This document shows positions 34,672 through 42,279 of a stretch of 45,167 nucleotides of DNA, piece by piece. This DNA comes from Bacillota bacterium (GTDB lineage Bacteria; Bacillota; Sulfobacillia; JAJZYS01; JAJZLH01), in assembly GCA_021827745.1 (NCBI GenBank), contig JAKAUI010000060.1:5442-50608 (forward strand), in the 5' to 3' direction. Position numbers and translations under genes: made by a program. The notes under the pieces were generated by a model. It saw only the letters and a list, made by a program, of their open reading frames with translations, did no database searches and had not been told where the DNA came from. Each line of letters starts with the position of its first letter. The stretch's first letter is position 1.

Positions 34672-35874
34672 TTAGTTGCTGCCGGAGCTCGTGCTGTCGG
34701 AGCCGGACTGGGTGCTCGTGCTGCCGCTGCCGTCAGCGTTCTGCTGCGTGTTGTCCGTGGAGCTGCTGCCGTCAAGCGAGGGCAGCTGTGGAAGCGTCAA
34801 CGCCCCCCCGGAGTTGTCGGAGGAGCCTTGGTTCGATCCGTTATCGGATTTGTTCGTCCCGTCCTTCTTGTTCTGGTCCCCTGTCGCTTGCTGTTTGTTC
34901 TTATCCCCGGTCTTCCCCTGGCCGCTGCCCTGGCCCGAGCCGTCCGAGCCAGGGCCCTGCAAGAACGTCGGCGCCAGGTCCTCGACGCCGCTCGGCAGAT
35001 CGCTCTGCGGGCTTGGGCCCGTAACCTCGGTCTGCCCGGACGAACTGTTAGACGACGATCCAGACGACCCGGACGAAGGGCTGCTCTTGCCTTCGTTTTC
35101 GGTCTCCTTCTCAAAGGTCGCCTGGTCGCCGCTGCGGACGATCCCGGCGGTCAGTCCCTTTCCCTTCAGGCTGCTGAGCGTCAGTGGAGTCTGGCTAGCC
35201 GCCTGGAGCTGCAGGTAGACGACGTAGGTCCCGACATCGACCCCGAGCGCCTTGGCCTGGGCGGCGACCTTGGCCGACACCGCCAGCACCTCGTGGCTGT
35301 CTGGCACATGGGCAGCGGTCAGCGCCTGCTGGCCGTCCGCCTCTGCCTTGGCCACCTGGCTGCGCAGCGCGCTCCCGACGGTCTGACCGGTCGCCGGGTA
35401 GACCGTGACGACATAGGCGATCCAGTGCCCCCTGCCTGCCAGCCCGGCCTTGACCGTCTGCTGGATGATGGCGGTGACCGCCTGCGGCAGGCTGTCGCCG
35501 ACCAGGCTGAGCCGGCTGAGCACAACGGCTGCATCCTGGTCCTGAGCCTGGACCGATGTCACGGCCCCTTGGTTTGAGACGCCGAGGGTCACACCGGGGT
35601 TGATCTGCACCGAGACATAGGCCGCAGTGGCGGCATAGGCTCCGGGCAAGGCCCGGCTCATGACGGCGATGACGAGGGCCAACGCCGCCGCCACGCTGCC
35701 CCAGCGCAACGCTGGAGCATACGGCTCCAGAGGGACGGTCACCCAGGTCTCCTCGCCCACCCGATGGCGGTCGCTCTGGACCTTCAGGAAGCGGCCGTCT
35801 TTGGTCAGCACGACGGCGCGCCTGCCCTGGATCTCGACCACAACCGCCTTCTGCTGTCTGACGTGCTGTGCCAA
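34672..35874 (-). CDS. rsgI: RsgI-like anti-sigma-I factor
   Basis: A membrane protein of 400 residues. The N-terminal cytoplasmic anti-sigma domain reads KAVVVEIQGRRAVVLTKDG, then SDRHRVGEE, in the style of Bacillus RsgI. One membrane helix (about 58-80) leads to a conserved extracellular RsgI middle region. The last 130 residues are low-complexity Ser/Gly/Asn/Asp/Lys, as a wall-spanning linker, with no recognisable carbohydrate-binding or enzyme domain. The TTG at 35874 has AAAGGAGGG nine bases upstream and gives the usual short N-terminus; GTG 35922, which overlaps the sigI stop, would add 16 residues. RsgI holds SigI at the membrane until an outside signal or cleavage. Confidence 0.88.
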   Translation of the reverse strand: MAQHVRQQKAVVVEIQGRRAVVLTKDGRFLKVQSDRHRVGEETWVTVPLEPYAPALRWGSVAAALALVIAVMSRALPGAYAATAAYVSVQINPGVTLGVSNQGAVTSVQAQDQDAAVVLSRLSLVGDSLPQAVTAIIQQTVKAGLAGRGHWIAYVVTVYPATGQTVGSALRSQVAKAEADGQQALTAAHVPDSHEVLAVSAKVAAQAKALGVDVGTYVVYLQLQAASQTPLTLSSLKGKGLTAGIVRSGDQATFEKETENEGKSSPSSGSSGSSSNSSSGQTEVTGPSPQSDLPSGVEDLAPTFLQGPGSDGSGQGSGQGKTGDKNKQQATGDQNKKDGTNKSDNGSNQGSSDNSGGALTLPQLPSLDGSSSTDNTQQNADGSGSTSTQSGSDSTSSGSN

Positions 35875-35918
35875 GGCCCTCGTCCCTCCTTTCTCGGTCT
35901 CGGTGGTGTCCTGCCGAC

Positions 35919-36635
35919 TCACGGAACGTACTCGCGCAGGATCGGGAAATCGTGGCTGAGCAGGAGTGCCAGCGCTACGATATACGTTCGTTGGCGTTCC
36001 AGCGTTTTGCGACTTACTTGGGCCATCTCGGACAATTCTTTGAGCGGAAGTTTACGATCGCGCTTTAGTCTGGCCATCAGCTCTGAGTCGGAAACCAGCC
36101 TCCTGGCCACGTTCTGGGCGGTTTGGCGGGCGTCCTGATGGCGCGGGCTGGCCCGCACCAGATCGGGAAAGCTGAGTCCATATTCCTGCAGTACCTGACT
36201 AAAGGCGGCGATTTCGTCGCGCCGCGCCTCTTCCTCTCGCTCCTCTAAAAACGCCTGCTCAGCCGCAGCGTCGTCCAGCGGGCTGTAGGGCTCGCCCTCT
36301 TCGTCTTCGCGCTCGAGCTCGCTCATCGGGATCTCCCGATGGCGCCCCTGCTGCCGGAAGTAGTCGATCAGACGGCGGTGGATGACGGTCCCGGAGAAGG
36401 TGAGAAAGGCGGTGCCATGGTCTGCGGCATAGTGATCGATCGCCTCATTGAAGGCCTGCAGGGCGATCGCATACTCGTCGTCCACGCCCTCCTGCAGGTA
36501 GCGCCGAGAGGCTCTCGATGCGCTCTTCAGGATGAACGGGCGATAGCGCCCGATCAGGTCTTCCCTGGCCTGTCGGTCGCCGGCGCGCGCCCGCTCCAGC
36601 AGCTCGGTGGCATCGGGGCTGTCTAGCTCAGGCAT
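35919..36635 (-). CDS. sigI: RNA polymerase sigma factor SigI
   Basis: A 238-residue sigma-70-family factor of the SigI group. Region 2 includes DDEYAIALQAFNEAIDHY and TFSGTVIHRRLIDYFRQQGRH; the C-terminal part has LPLKELSEMAQVSRKTLERQRTYIVA as the DNA-binding helix pair of the -35 region. In Bacillus and Clostridium SigI controls heat, wall or polysaccharide-related genes under RsgI. The ATG at 36635 is preferred over TTG 36671, although its ribosome site (GGAGAG, 13 bases) is weak. It sits 107 bases after ruvB, in the same direction. Confidence 0.9.
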   Translation of the reverse strand: MPELDSPDATELLERARAGDRQAREDLIGRYRPFILKSASRASRRYLQEGVDDEYAIALQAFNEAIDHYAADHGTAFLTFSGTVIHRRLIDYFRQQGRHREIPMSELEREDEEGEPYSPLDDAAAEQAFLEEREEEARRDEIAAFSQVLQEYGLSFPDLVRASPRHQDARQTAQNVARRLVSDSELMARLKRDRKLPLKELSEMAQVSRKTLERQRTYIVALALLLSHDFPILREYVP

Positions 36636-36742
36636 CTCACACCACGCTCTCCGGGCCTGGCCGCGAGCCAAGGCGGGCCGACACGATGAAGGGTCTGGCG
36701 CCGCAGCGGGCCCAGCTGACAGTCGATGAATCAGCGGGCGCT

Positions 36743-37759
36743 CTAGGGCCCAAAGAGCCCTCCTGCCGGCTGCTCCATCCCCGCCTCCGTGCGCCCAGCA
36801 GGCGTCAGCTGGCGGCCGCGGGGGGTGCGCTCAATCAATCCGCGCTGCATCAGGTATGGCTCGACGACGTCCTCCACCGTCTCCGCCTCTTCGGACAGGG
36901 CGGCGGCCAAGGTCTCGACACCGGCCGGGCCGCCCCGGAACTTCGACGAGAGCACCTGCAGGTAGCGGCGGTCGATCTCGTCCAGTCCGCCTTGGTCAAT
37001 CCCGATCAGGCGCAATCCCCTCTCAGCCAGATCGACCGTCACCTTGCCCTCGCCTTCCACCTGGGCCACATCGCGCAGCCGGCGCAGGATGCGGTTTGCG
37101 ATGCGCGGGGTGCCGCGGCTTCTGGTGGCCAACAGCGGCACGGCCGCCGACTCCAGGGCGACGTCCAGGATGCGGGCGCTGCGCTCGATCACCTGGGAGA
37201 GCTCGTCGGGCGGATAGAAGTCGAGCCTCAGATGGATGCCGAAGCGGTCCCGAAGCGGCGCACTCATCAGGCCCGGCCGGGTGGTGGCCCCGACCACCGT
37301 CATCGGCTCCAGGTGCAGCCGGTGCGTGCGTGCGCCGACGCCCTTGCCGATCACCAGGTCGATCGCCTTGTCCTCCATCGCCGGATAGAGCACTTCCTCG
37401 GCCGCCTGCGGCAGGCGGTGGATCTCGTCGATGAACAAGAGGTCGCCGGCACCGAGGCCGGTCAGAATCGACGCCACATCGGCCGGGCGCTCCAGTGCCG
37501 GGCCGCTGGTGACGCGAATGTTGGTGTTCATCTCGCGGGCGATCACATAGGCGAGTGTGGTCTTGCCCAGTCCCGGGGGACCCTGGACCAGGACATGATC
37601 CAGCGTCTCCTGCCGGCCCTTGGCGGCGGCGATGAAGATGGCAAGCTGGGCCTTGACCTGGGACTGGCCGACGTACTCGGCCAGGGTGGTCGGCCGCAGC
37701 GCGAACTCAGTCTGCCGCTCATCGGCGCTGGCCTGGGCAGAGATCACCCGCTGGTCCAT
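36743..37759 (-). CDS. ruvB: Holliday junction branch-migration helicase RuvB
   Basis: A 338-residue AAA+ motor. Walker A GPPGLGKTTLA, Walker B LLFIDEIHRL, sensor 1 VGATTRPG, arginine-finger region APLRDRFG, and the C-terminal winged helix (PYLMQRGLIERTPRGR) are all present. It drives branch migration with RuvA. The ATG overlaps the RuvA stop (TGATG); GTG 37762 is one codon earlier. Confidence 0.98.
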   Translation of the reverse strand: MDQRVISAQASADERQTEFALRPTTLAEYVGQSQVKAQLAIFIAAAKGRQETLDHVLVQGPPGLGKTTLAYVIAREMNTNIRVTSGPALERPADVASILTGLGAGDLLFIDEIHRLPQAAEEVLYPAMEDKAIDLVIGKGVGARTHRLHLEPMTVVGATTRPGLMSAPLRDRFGIHLRLDFYPPDELSQVIERSARILDVALESAAVPLLATRSRGTPRIANRILRRLRDVAQVEGEGKVTVDLAERGLRLIGIDQGGLDEIDRRYLQVLSSKFRGGPAGVETLAAALSEEAETVEDVVEPYLMQRGLIERTPRGRQLTPAGRTEAGMEQPAGGLFGP

Positions 37760-38316
37760 CACTTCGCCTCACTTAGCCGCCTTAGGGCCTGTCTCAAAAT
37801 CTCCTCGGTATCCCCAGCAAGCCCTTCCACGGCGCCGCGGGCCTCACCTTCCCGCAGGCCCAGGGCAAGCAGCGCCGAAATCGCCTCGTCGACTGGCCCC
37901 ACTGTGTATTGGACCTCCGGGACCTGATCGCGCAAATCGAGGGCGATCCGCTCGGCCAGCTTGCGGCCGATCCCCGGCACCAACTGCAGCCGAGCGCTCT
38001 CCTGGCGGCCGACGGCGGCGAAGAGCGCCAGCGGGGTGAGCTGCGACAGCACGGTCATGGCCAGCTTCGGGCCGACTCCGTTGACGGCGGTCAAAAGCCC
38101 GAAGGCGAGCTCCTCGTCGGCCGTGGCGAATCCCCAAAGCGACATCTCGTTCTCCCGCACCACCAGCCGGGTGAGCAGCCGGACCCGGCTGCCCAGCGCT
38201 GGCAGGGCGGCGATGGTCAGGCGGGAGGCGAACAGCCGGTAGCCGACCCCGCCCACGTCTAAGACCACCTGGTCTGGCTGCACCGCGGCCAGCTCGCCCT
38301 CCAAGAATGCAAACAC
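37759..38316 (-). CDS. ruvA: Holliday junction DNA-binding protein RuvA
   Basis: A 185-residue protein with an OB fold (MFAFLEGELAAVQPDQVVLD), two helix-hairpin-helix motifs (LLTAVNGVGPKLAM and LQLVPGIGRKLAERI) and the flexible C-terminal domain that contacts RuvB. GTG start behind AGGA. Standard order ruvC-ruvA-ruvB with a five-base gap from ruvC. Confidence 0.97.
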   Translation of the reverse strand: MFAFLEGELAAVQPDQVVLDVGGVGYRLFASRLTIAALPALGSRVRLLTRLVVRENEMSLWGFATADEELAFGLLTAVNGVGPKLAMTVLSQLTPLALFAAVGRQESARLQLVPGIGRKLAERIALDLRDQVPEVQYTVGPVDEAISALLALGLREGEARGAVEGLAGDTEEILRQALRRLSEAK

Positions 38317-38321
38317 GTTTC

Positions 38322-38795
38322 CTAGGCCTCCCGTTGCGTCAAGCCATAGAGTGCTCCAGCCAGGGCGTCCGCCGTGTCGTCCACCATCGGCTCGACTCCG
38401 ATCTCAAGAAGCTTGCGCACGGCAGACGTCATCTGGACCTTGTCCGCCTTTCCATAGCCGGTGACGGCCTGCTTGATCTGCATCGGGTTCGGCTCCAGGA
38501 TCGGCCAGGACACGTCGGCCAGGGCCAGCAGGATGACGCCTCTGGCCTGGGCCACCGCCATCGCTGAAGAGGTGTTGCGGGTGAAGAACAGTCTCTCTAC
38601 CACGGCCAGATCGCACGGCCTCTTAGAAATCAGCGCGCGCATCTGGCGGTAGACGGCCTGCAGCCGAAGCGCCGGGTCCAGCTGAGCGTCGGTTGAGATC
38701 ATGCCCCAGCCCAGGGGCTGAAAGGCGCGGCCTCGGTCCTCCACCACCGCCCAGCCGACCCGTTCCAGGCCGGGGTCGATGCCCAGCACCCGCAT
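38322..38795 (-). CDS. ruvC: Holliday junction resolvase RuvC
   Basis: A 157-residue RNase H-fold nuclease. Catalytic acids are Asp7 (GIDPG), Glu67 (VVERLFF), Asp140 and Asp143 (DDTADALA), matching the known tetrad spacing. It cleaves Holliday junctions bound by RuvAB. It follows yebC by 18 bases. Confidence 0.98.
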   Translation of the reverse strand: MRVLGIDPGLERVGWAVVEDRGRAFQPLGWGMISTDAQLDPALRLQAVYRQMRALISKRPCDLAVVERLFFTRNTSSAMAVAQARGVILLALADVSWPILEPNPMQIKQAVTGYGKADKVQMTSAVRKLLEIGVEPMVDDTADALAGALYGLTQREA

Positions 38796-38813
38796 CCGAT
38801 CCCCTCCCAGGGC

Positions 38814-39536
38814 TCACTCCAACTCGGTCAGCTTGGCATTGGTCCAGACCGCCTGCACGTCGTCGAGCTCTTCCAGTCCCTCGACCAGCTCGAGCAGGCT
38901 CTCTTGATCGGTGGCCGGCAGTTCGACTTCCAGCTTCGGAATCCACTCCACCTCTGCCGCCACCACGTCGGCGCCGCTTTGCTGGGCAGTCTGCGAGAGC
39001 TGCTCTAGCGCCTGCGGCGGACCCAGCACCAGAAGGTGGCTTCCGTCCTCCTGCAGATCCTCGGCGCCGGCCTCCAAGAGCGGCTCCAGGACGTCGTCCA
39101 CGTCGGCGTCAAGCCGCAGCACCGCCTTGGCGTCGAACTGCCAGACGACGCTCCCGGCCTCCCCCATCCGGCCGCCGTGCCGGCTGAGCAGGTGGCGGAC
39201 TTCGCCCGCCGTCCGGTTGCGATTCTCGCTGATGCACTCCAGGAGCAAGGCGGCGCCGCCCGGCCCGTAGCCCTCATAGATGATCTCTTCGATCGCCCCG
39301 TCTGTGGCAGCGCCGACGCCGCGCGAGATCGCCCGCTCGATGTTGTCCTGGGGCAGGTTGTACTCCTTGGCCTTGGCCAGGGCCGCCTTCAGGCGAAAGT
39401 TCGCCTCCGGGTTCCCGCCGCCATGGCGGGCGGCCACCGTGATCTCGCGCGCCAGTCTGGAGAAGGCCTGCCCGCGCTGGGCGTCCACCACTGCCTTCTT
39501 GCGCTTGATGTTTGCCCATTTCGAATGGCCGGACAT
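38814..39536 (-). CDS. yebC: YebC/PmpR-family protein
   Basis: A 240-residue protein starting MSGHSKWANIKRKKA, the diagnostic opening of the family, with NIERAISRG and EGYGPGGAALL further on. Members act as transcription regulators, and some (YebC/TACO1-like) relieve ribosome stalling at proline runs. Location directly before ruvCAB is the common arrangement. Confidence 0.97.
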   Translation of the reverse strand: MSGHSKWANIKRKKAVVDAQRGQAFSRLAREITVAARHGGGNPEANFRLKAALAKAKEYNLPQDNIERAISRGVGAATDGAIEEIIYEGYGPGGAALLLECISENRNRTAGEVRHLLSRHGGRMGEAGSVVWQFDAKAVLRLDADVDDVLEPLLEAGAEDLQEDGSHLLVLGPPQALEQLSQTAQQSGADVVAAEVEWIPKLEVELPATDQESLLELVEGLEELDDVQAVWTNAKLTELE

Positions 39537-39563
39537 GCACGTAACCCCCTCTGATCCCGTTGC

Positions 39564-40118
39564 CTAGAGTGCGCTGACCGGCTGCACCGCAAGACCCCCG
39601 CGCTCGCCGGCGACCCGCCACAGGACATGGTCGGAGTAGAAGACGGCCTCTGAGTCCTTGGTGCCGGTTCGGCCTAGCACCCGCAGCAGCATCGACGGGT
39701 CGGGCGGGCAGTCCGGCAGATCCTCTTCGGAAAAGGCCAGGTTCACGAGCTCGCTCAGTCCTGCCAGCCAGAGCGAGCGGGCGAGCGGCCTCCGGTTCAG
39801 CGCACTGACGGCCACCACCTGGGCCCCAGCATCCCGCCGTCTGCCGAGTCTCTCCGCCATGCCCGGAATCACCACCTGGGAGCGCTGAACAAGCTCCAGA
39901 TAGCGTCTGGTGAAGATGTCGTAGGCCAAGCGGCCCGATCCGGGGCCGAGCAGGGCCTTGAGACCGGCCCGCGGACCGTTTCTCATCAGGAGGCGCACTT
40001 CCGGTTCGTCCAGGTGTTTGCCCACCGTCTCGCCGACCGAACGCATCAGGGCCAGCGGCCAGATTTTCGACAGATCCAGCACTCCGTCCTCCGCCGAGAC
40101 GATGACGAGTGCGCTCAC
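39564..40118 (-). CDS. Conserved-looking protein of unknown function, downstream of nadE
   Basis: A 184-residue soluble protein that I do not recognise. It starts SALVIVSAEDGVLDLSKIW, a hydrophobic strand then DGVLD, loosely like a HAD-type motif 1 but without the DxD. The rest is mixed helix, with an Arg-rich middle, RRDAGAQVVAVSALNRRPLAR, and an acidic SEEDLPDCPPDPSML stretch. The start is the GTG at 40118, which overlaps the nadE stop as GTGA; the longer frame is a shadow of nadE. yebC begins 27 bases after its stop. Cotranscription with nadE is likely. Confidence 0.7.
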   Translation of the reverse strand: MSALVIVSAEDGVLDLSKIWPLALMRSVGETVGKHLDEPEVRLLMRNGPRAGLKALLGPGSGRLAYDIFTRRYLELVQRSQVVIPGMAERLGRRRDAGAQVVAVSALNRRPLARSLWLAGLSELVNLAFSEEDLPDCPPDPSMLLRVLGRTGTKDSEAVFYSDHVLWRVAGERGGLAVQPVSAL

Positions 40119-40891
40119 CGCGCCCTGCCCGGCCTGGCGAACACGGGCGGCATCGCCAGCTTGTGTCGGCTCCTCTGCCGCATTGTCTCTATCCGTTGGC
40201 GAACCGACGGGTCGGCCACCCCCGATTCCAGATAGCGGTCGATCGCGGCGTAGGAGAGCCCCATCTCCCCCTCGTCGGTCTGCCCGGCCCACAGCCCGGC
40301 GCTGGGCGGGCGGGCGATGATCCGGTCCGGCACCCCCAGCGAGCGGGCGAGATCGCGTACCTCGTGCTTCAGGTAGTTCCCCAGCGGCAAGAGGTCGACG
40401 CCGCCGTCTCCATACTTGGTGAAATAGCCGAGCTCCAGCTCTGCCCGGTTGCCCGTCCCGAACACCACGGACTGGGTGCGCGCCGCCTGATAGTAGAGGG
40501 CATTCATCCGCAGCCGGGGCTTGACATTGGCCAGAGCCACCGCCCCGGCCTCCCCGCTTTCGGCGAGCGCGGCGCACAAGGCGTCGTACGGGCGGTCGAG
40601 TTCCACAGTGACGGTCGGGATGCCGGCCGACTGGGCGGCCAGCTGGCCGTCGAGCAAGTCCTGGGGGTCGGAGTGGCAGGGTAACAGGACACCAAGCGCC
40701 GCACTGGGCAGCGCTCGTCCCAGCAGATGGGCGACCACGGCCGAGTCGATGCCGCCAGAAAGCGCCACCACTCCGCCCTTCGCTCCCGCCGTCTGCACCG
40801 CATCCTTGATCCAGGCGAGGAGCGCCTGGACCTCAGACTGCCACGGATCGCCCTGGGCTGGCCCCACTTCTGCCTGCTGCACCCCTGTCAC
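40115..40891 (-). CDS. nadE: NAD+ synthetase, ammonia-dependent type
   Basis: A 258-residue PP-loop enzyme. SGGIDSA binds pyrophosphate; VFGTGNRAELELGYFTKYGDGG and LPLGNYLKHEV are NadE signatures. It makes NAD+ from deamido-NAD+ with ATP and ammonia. It has no N-terminal glutaminase domain. The GTG start overlaps the tyrS stop as GTGA, and its own stop overlaps the next start in the same way. Confidence 0.96.
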   Translation of the reverse strand: MTGVQQAEVGPAQGDPWQSEVQALLAWIKDAVQTAGAKGGVVALSGGIDSAVVAHLLGRALPSAALGVLLPCHSDPQDLLDGQLAAQSAGIPTVTVELDRPYDALCAALAESGEAGAVALANVKPRLRMNALYYQAARTQSVVFGTGNRAELELGYFTKYGDGGVDLLPLGNYLKHEVRDLARSLGVPDRIIARPPSAGLWAGQTDEGEMGLSYAAIDRYLESGVADPSVRQRIETMRQRSRHKLAMPPVFARPGRAR

Positions 40892-42144
40892 CCCAGCTTC
40901 CAGAATCTGTGCTTGCCGACCCGCAGAGTGCCAGCCGTCTTGGGGCTGAGCTGCTCCGTTCCGTTCAGCCGTTCGCCGTCCAAGGACACCGCACCTTGCC
41001 CGATCAGGCGGCGCGCCTCGGACAGGCTCTTCGCAGCCTTGAGCGTGACCAAGAGCGCGCTGAGGTCGACCGGTCCCGGCAACGTGACCTCTGGCAGATC
41101 GGTGGGCGCCCCCTTGTCCCGAAAGACGCGCCGAAACTCGGCCTCAGCCGCCTTCGCCGCCGCTTCGCCGTGGCAGAGACGGACCAGGGCGTGGGCCATG
41201 GCCTCTTTCAGATCCCGAGCCGAAAGCTGTCCGCTCCGGTGCCGCTCCAACAGGTCGGCGGCCTGGTCTGGCGTCAGGTCGGTCGCCAGCTGCAGGTACT
41301 CCGGCACCGTCTGGTCGGGGATCGACATCGCCTTGCCGAACATCATCTCCGGCGCGTCTTCCAGAGCGATCTGGTTGCCAAGAGACTTGCTCATCTTCTG
41401 CTGGCCGTCCGTGCCGACCAGAAGGGGCATCAGCACCACCACCTCCGGCTCAAGGCCCATGTCCCGCATCAGCTCGCGGGCCGTCAGCAAGTTGAAGCGC
41501 TGGTCGCTGCCGCCGAGCTCCACGTCGGCGCCAAGGGCGACAGAGTCATAGCCCTGCATCAGCGGGTAGAAGAACTCGTGCAGGTAGATCGGTCGGTTGT
41601 CCTTGAAGCGCAGCTTGAAGTCCTCGCGTTCGAGCATGCGGGCCACCGTCTGGCGGGCGGCCAGCTCCAGCACCTCGCTGAAGGTGAGCGCTCCCAGCCA
41701 GGTGGAGTTGAACTCAAGGCGCGTCTTCTCTGGATCTAGGATGCGGTGCACCTGCTGGCGGTAGGTGGCGGCGTTTTCGGCCACTTCGTCGGCGCTGAGC
41801 TGGCGGCGGCTGTCGCTGCGCAGGGTGGGGTCGCCCACCCGACCGGTGAAGTCGCCGATCAAAAACACCACCTGGTGGCCTAGGTCCTGGAACTGGCGGA
41901 GCTTGCGCAGGACCACGGCGTGCCCGATGTGCAGGTCCGGAGCGCTGGGGTCGGCCCCCAGCTTGACGACAAGCGGTCTCTTGGCCTGGGCGCTCTGCCG
42001 CAGCTTTGCGGCCAGATCCTCGAGCCCGATCACCTCAAGAGCGCCCGAGCTCAAGAGGCGGATCTGCTCTTCAATCGAGGGCGACTCCACCAGAATCCCT
42101 CCCAGGTCGCACACACCAGGGGTCAGCAGCGGGCGTTCAGTCAT
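40888..42144 (-). CDS. tyrS: Tyrosyl-tRNA synthetase
   Basis: A 418-residue class I synthetase. DPSAPDLHIGHAVVL contains the HIGH signature, GGSDQRFN the tyrosine-site region, and KMSKS the catalytic loop. The C-terminal S4 domain has ARRLIGQGAVSLDG. The sequence looks like the TyrZ-type of bacterial enzymes. The ATG at 42144 is behind GAGGGGG; the longer frame invades the divergent PBP promoter. I see no T-box leader: only 135 bases separate the two divergent start codons. Confidence 0.96.
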   Translation of the reverse strand: MTERPLLTPGVCDLGGILVESPSIEEQIRLLSSGALEVIGLEDLAAKLRQSAQAKRPLVVKLGADPSAPDLHIGHAVVLRKLRQFQDLGHQVVFLIGDFTGRVGDPTLRSDSRRQLSADEVAENAATYRQQVHRILDPEKTRLEFNSTWLGALTFSEVLELAARQTVARMLEREDFKLRFKDNRPIYLHEFFYPLMQGYDSVALGADVELGGSDQRFNLLTARELMRDMGLEPEVVVLMPLLVGTDGQQKMSKSLGNQIALEDAPEMMFGKAMSIPDQTVPEYLQLATDLTPDQAADLLERHRSGQLSARDLKEAMAHALVRLCHGEAAAKAAEAEFRRVFRDKGAPTDLPEVTLPGPVDLSALLVTLKAAKSLSEARRLIGQGAVSLDGERLNGTEQLSPKTAGTLRVGKHRFWKLG

Positions 42145-42279
42145 CGACCCCCTCAGCCTGAAGGGGCAAGAACGTATGCTATATACTGTCTTAGTTCGAC
42201 CGACGTCGTCGAGGGGGTCTTCCCCGTACCCGCACGCAACTCCCGCCGCCCGACCCGTCCGGGGTCCGGTGCCAGACAC

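Noticed and set aside
42145-42279. T-box leader upstream of tyrS
   Set aside because: The divergent gap is only 135 bases with no visible T-box sequence or terminator structure.
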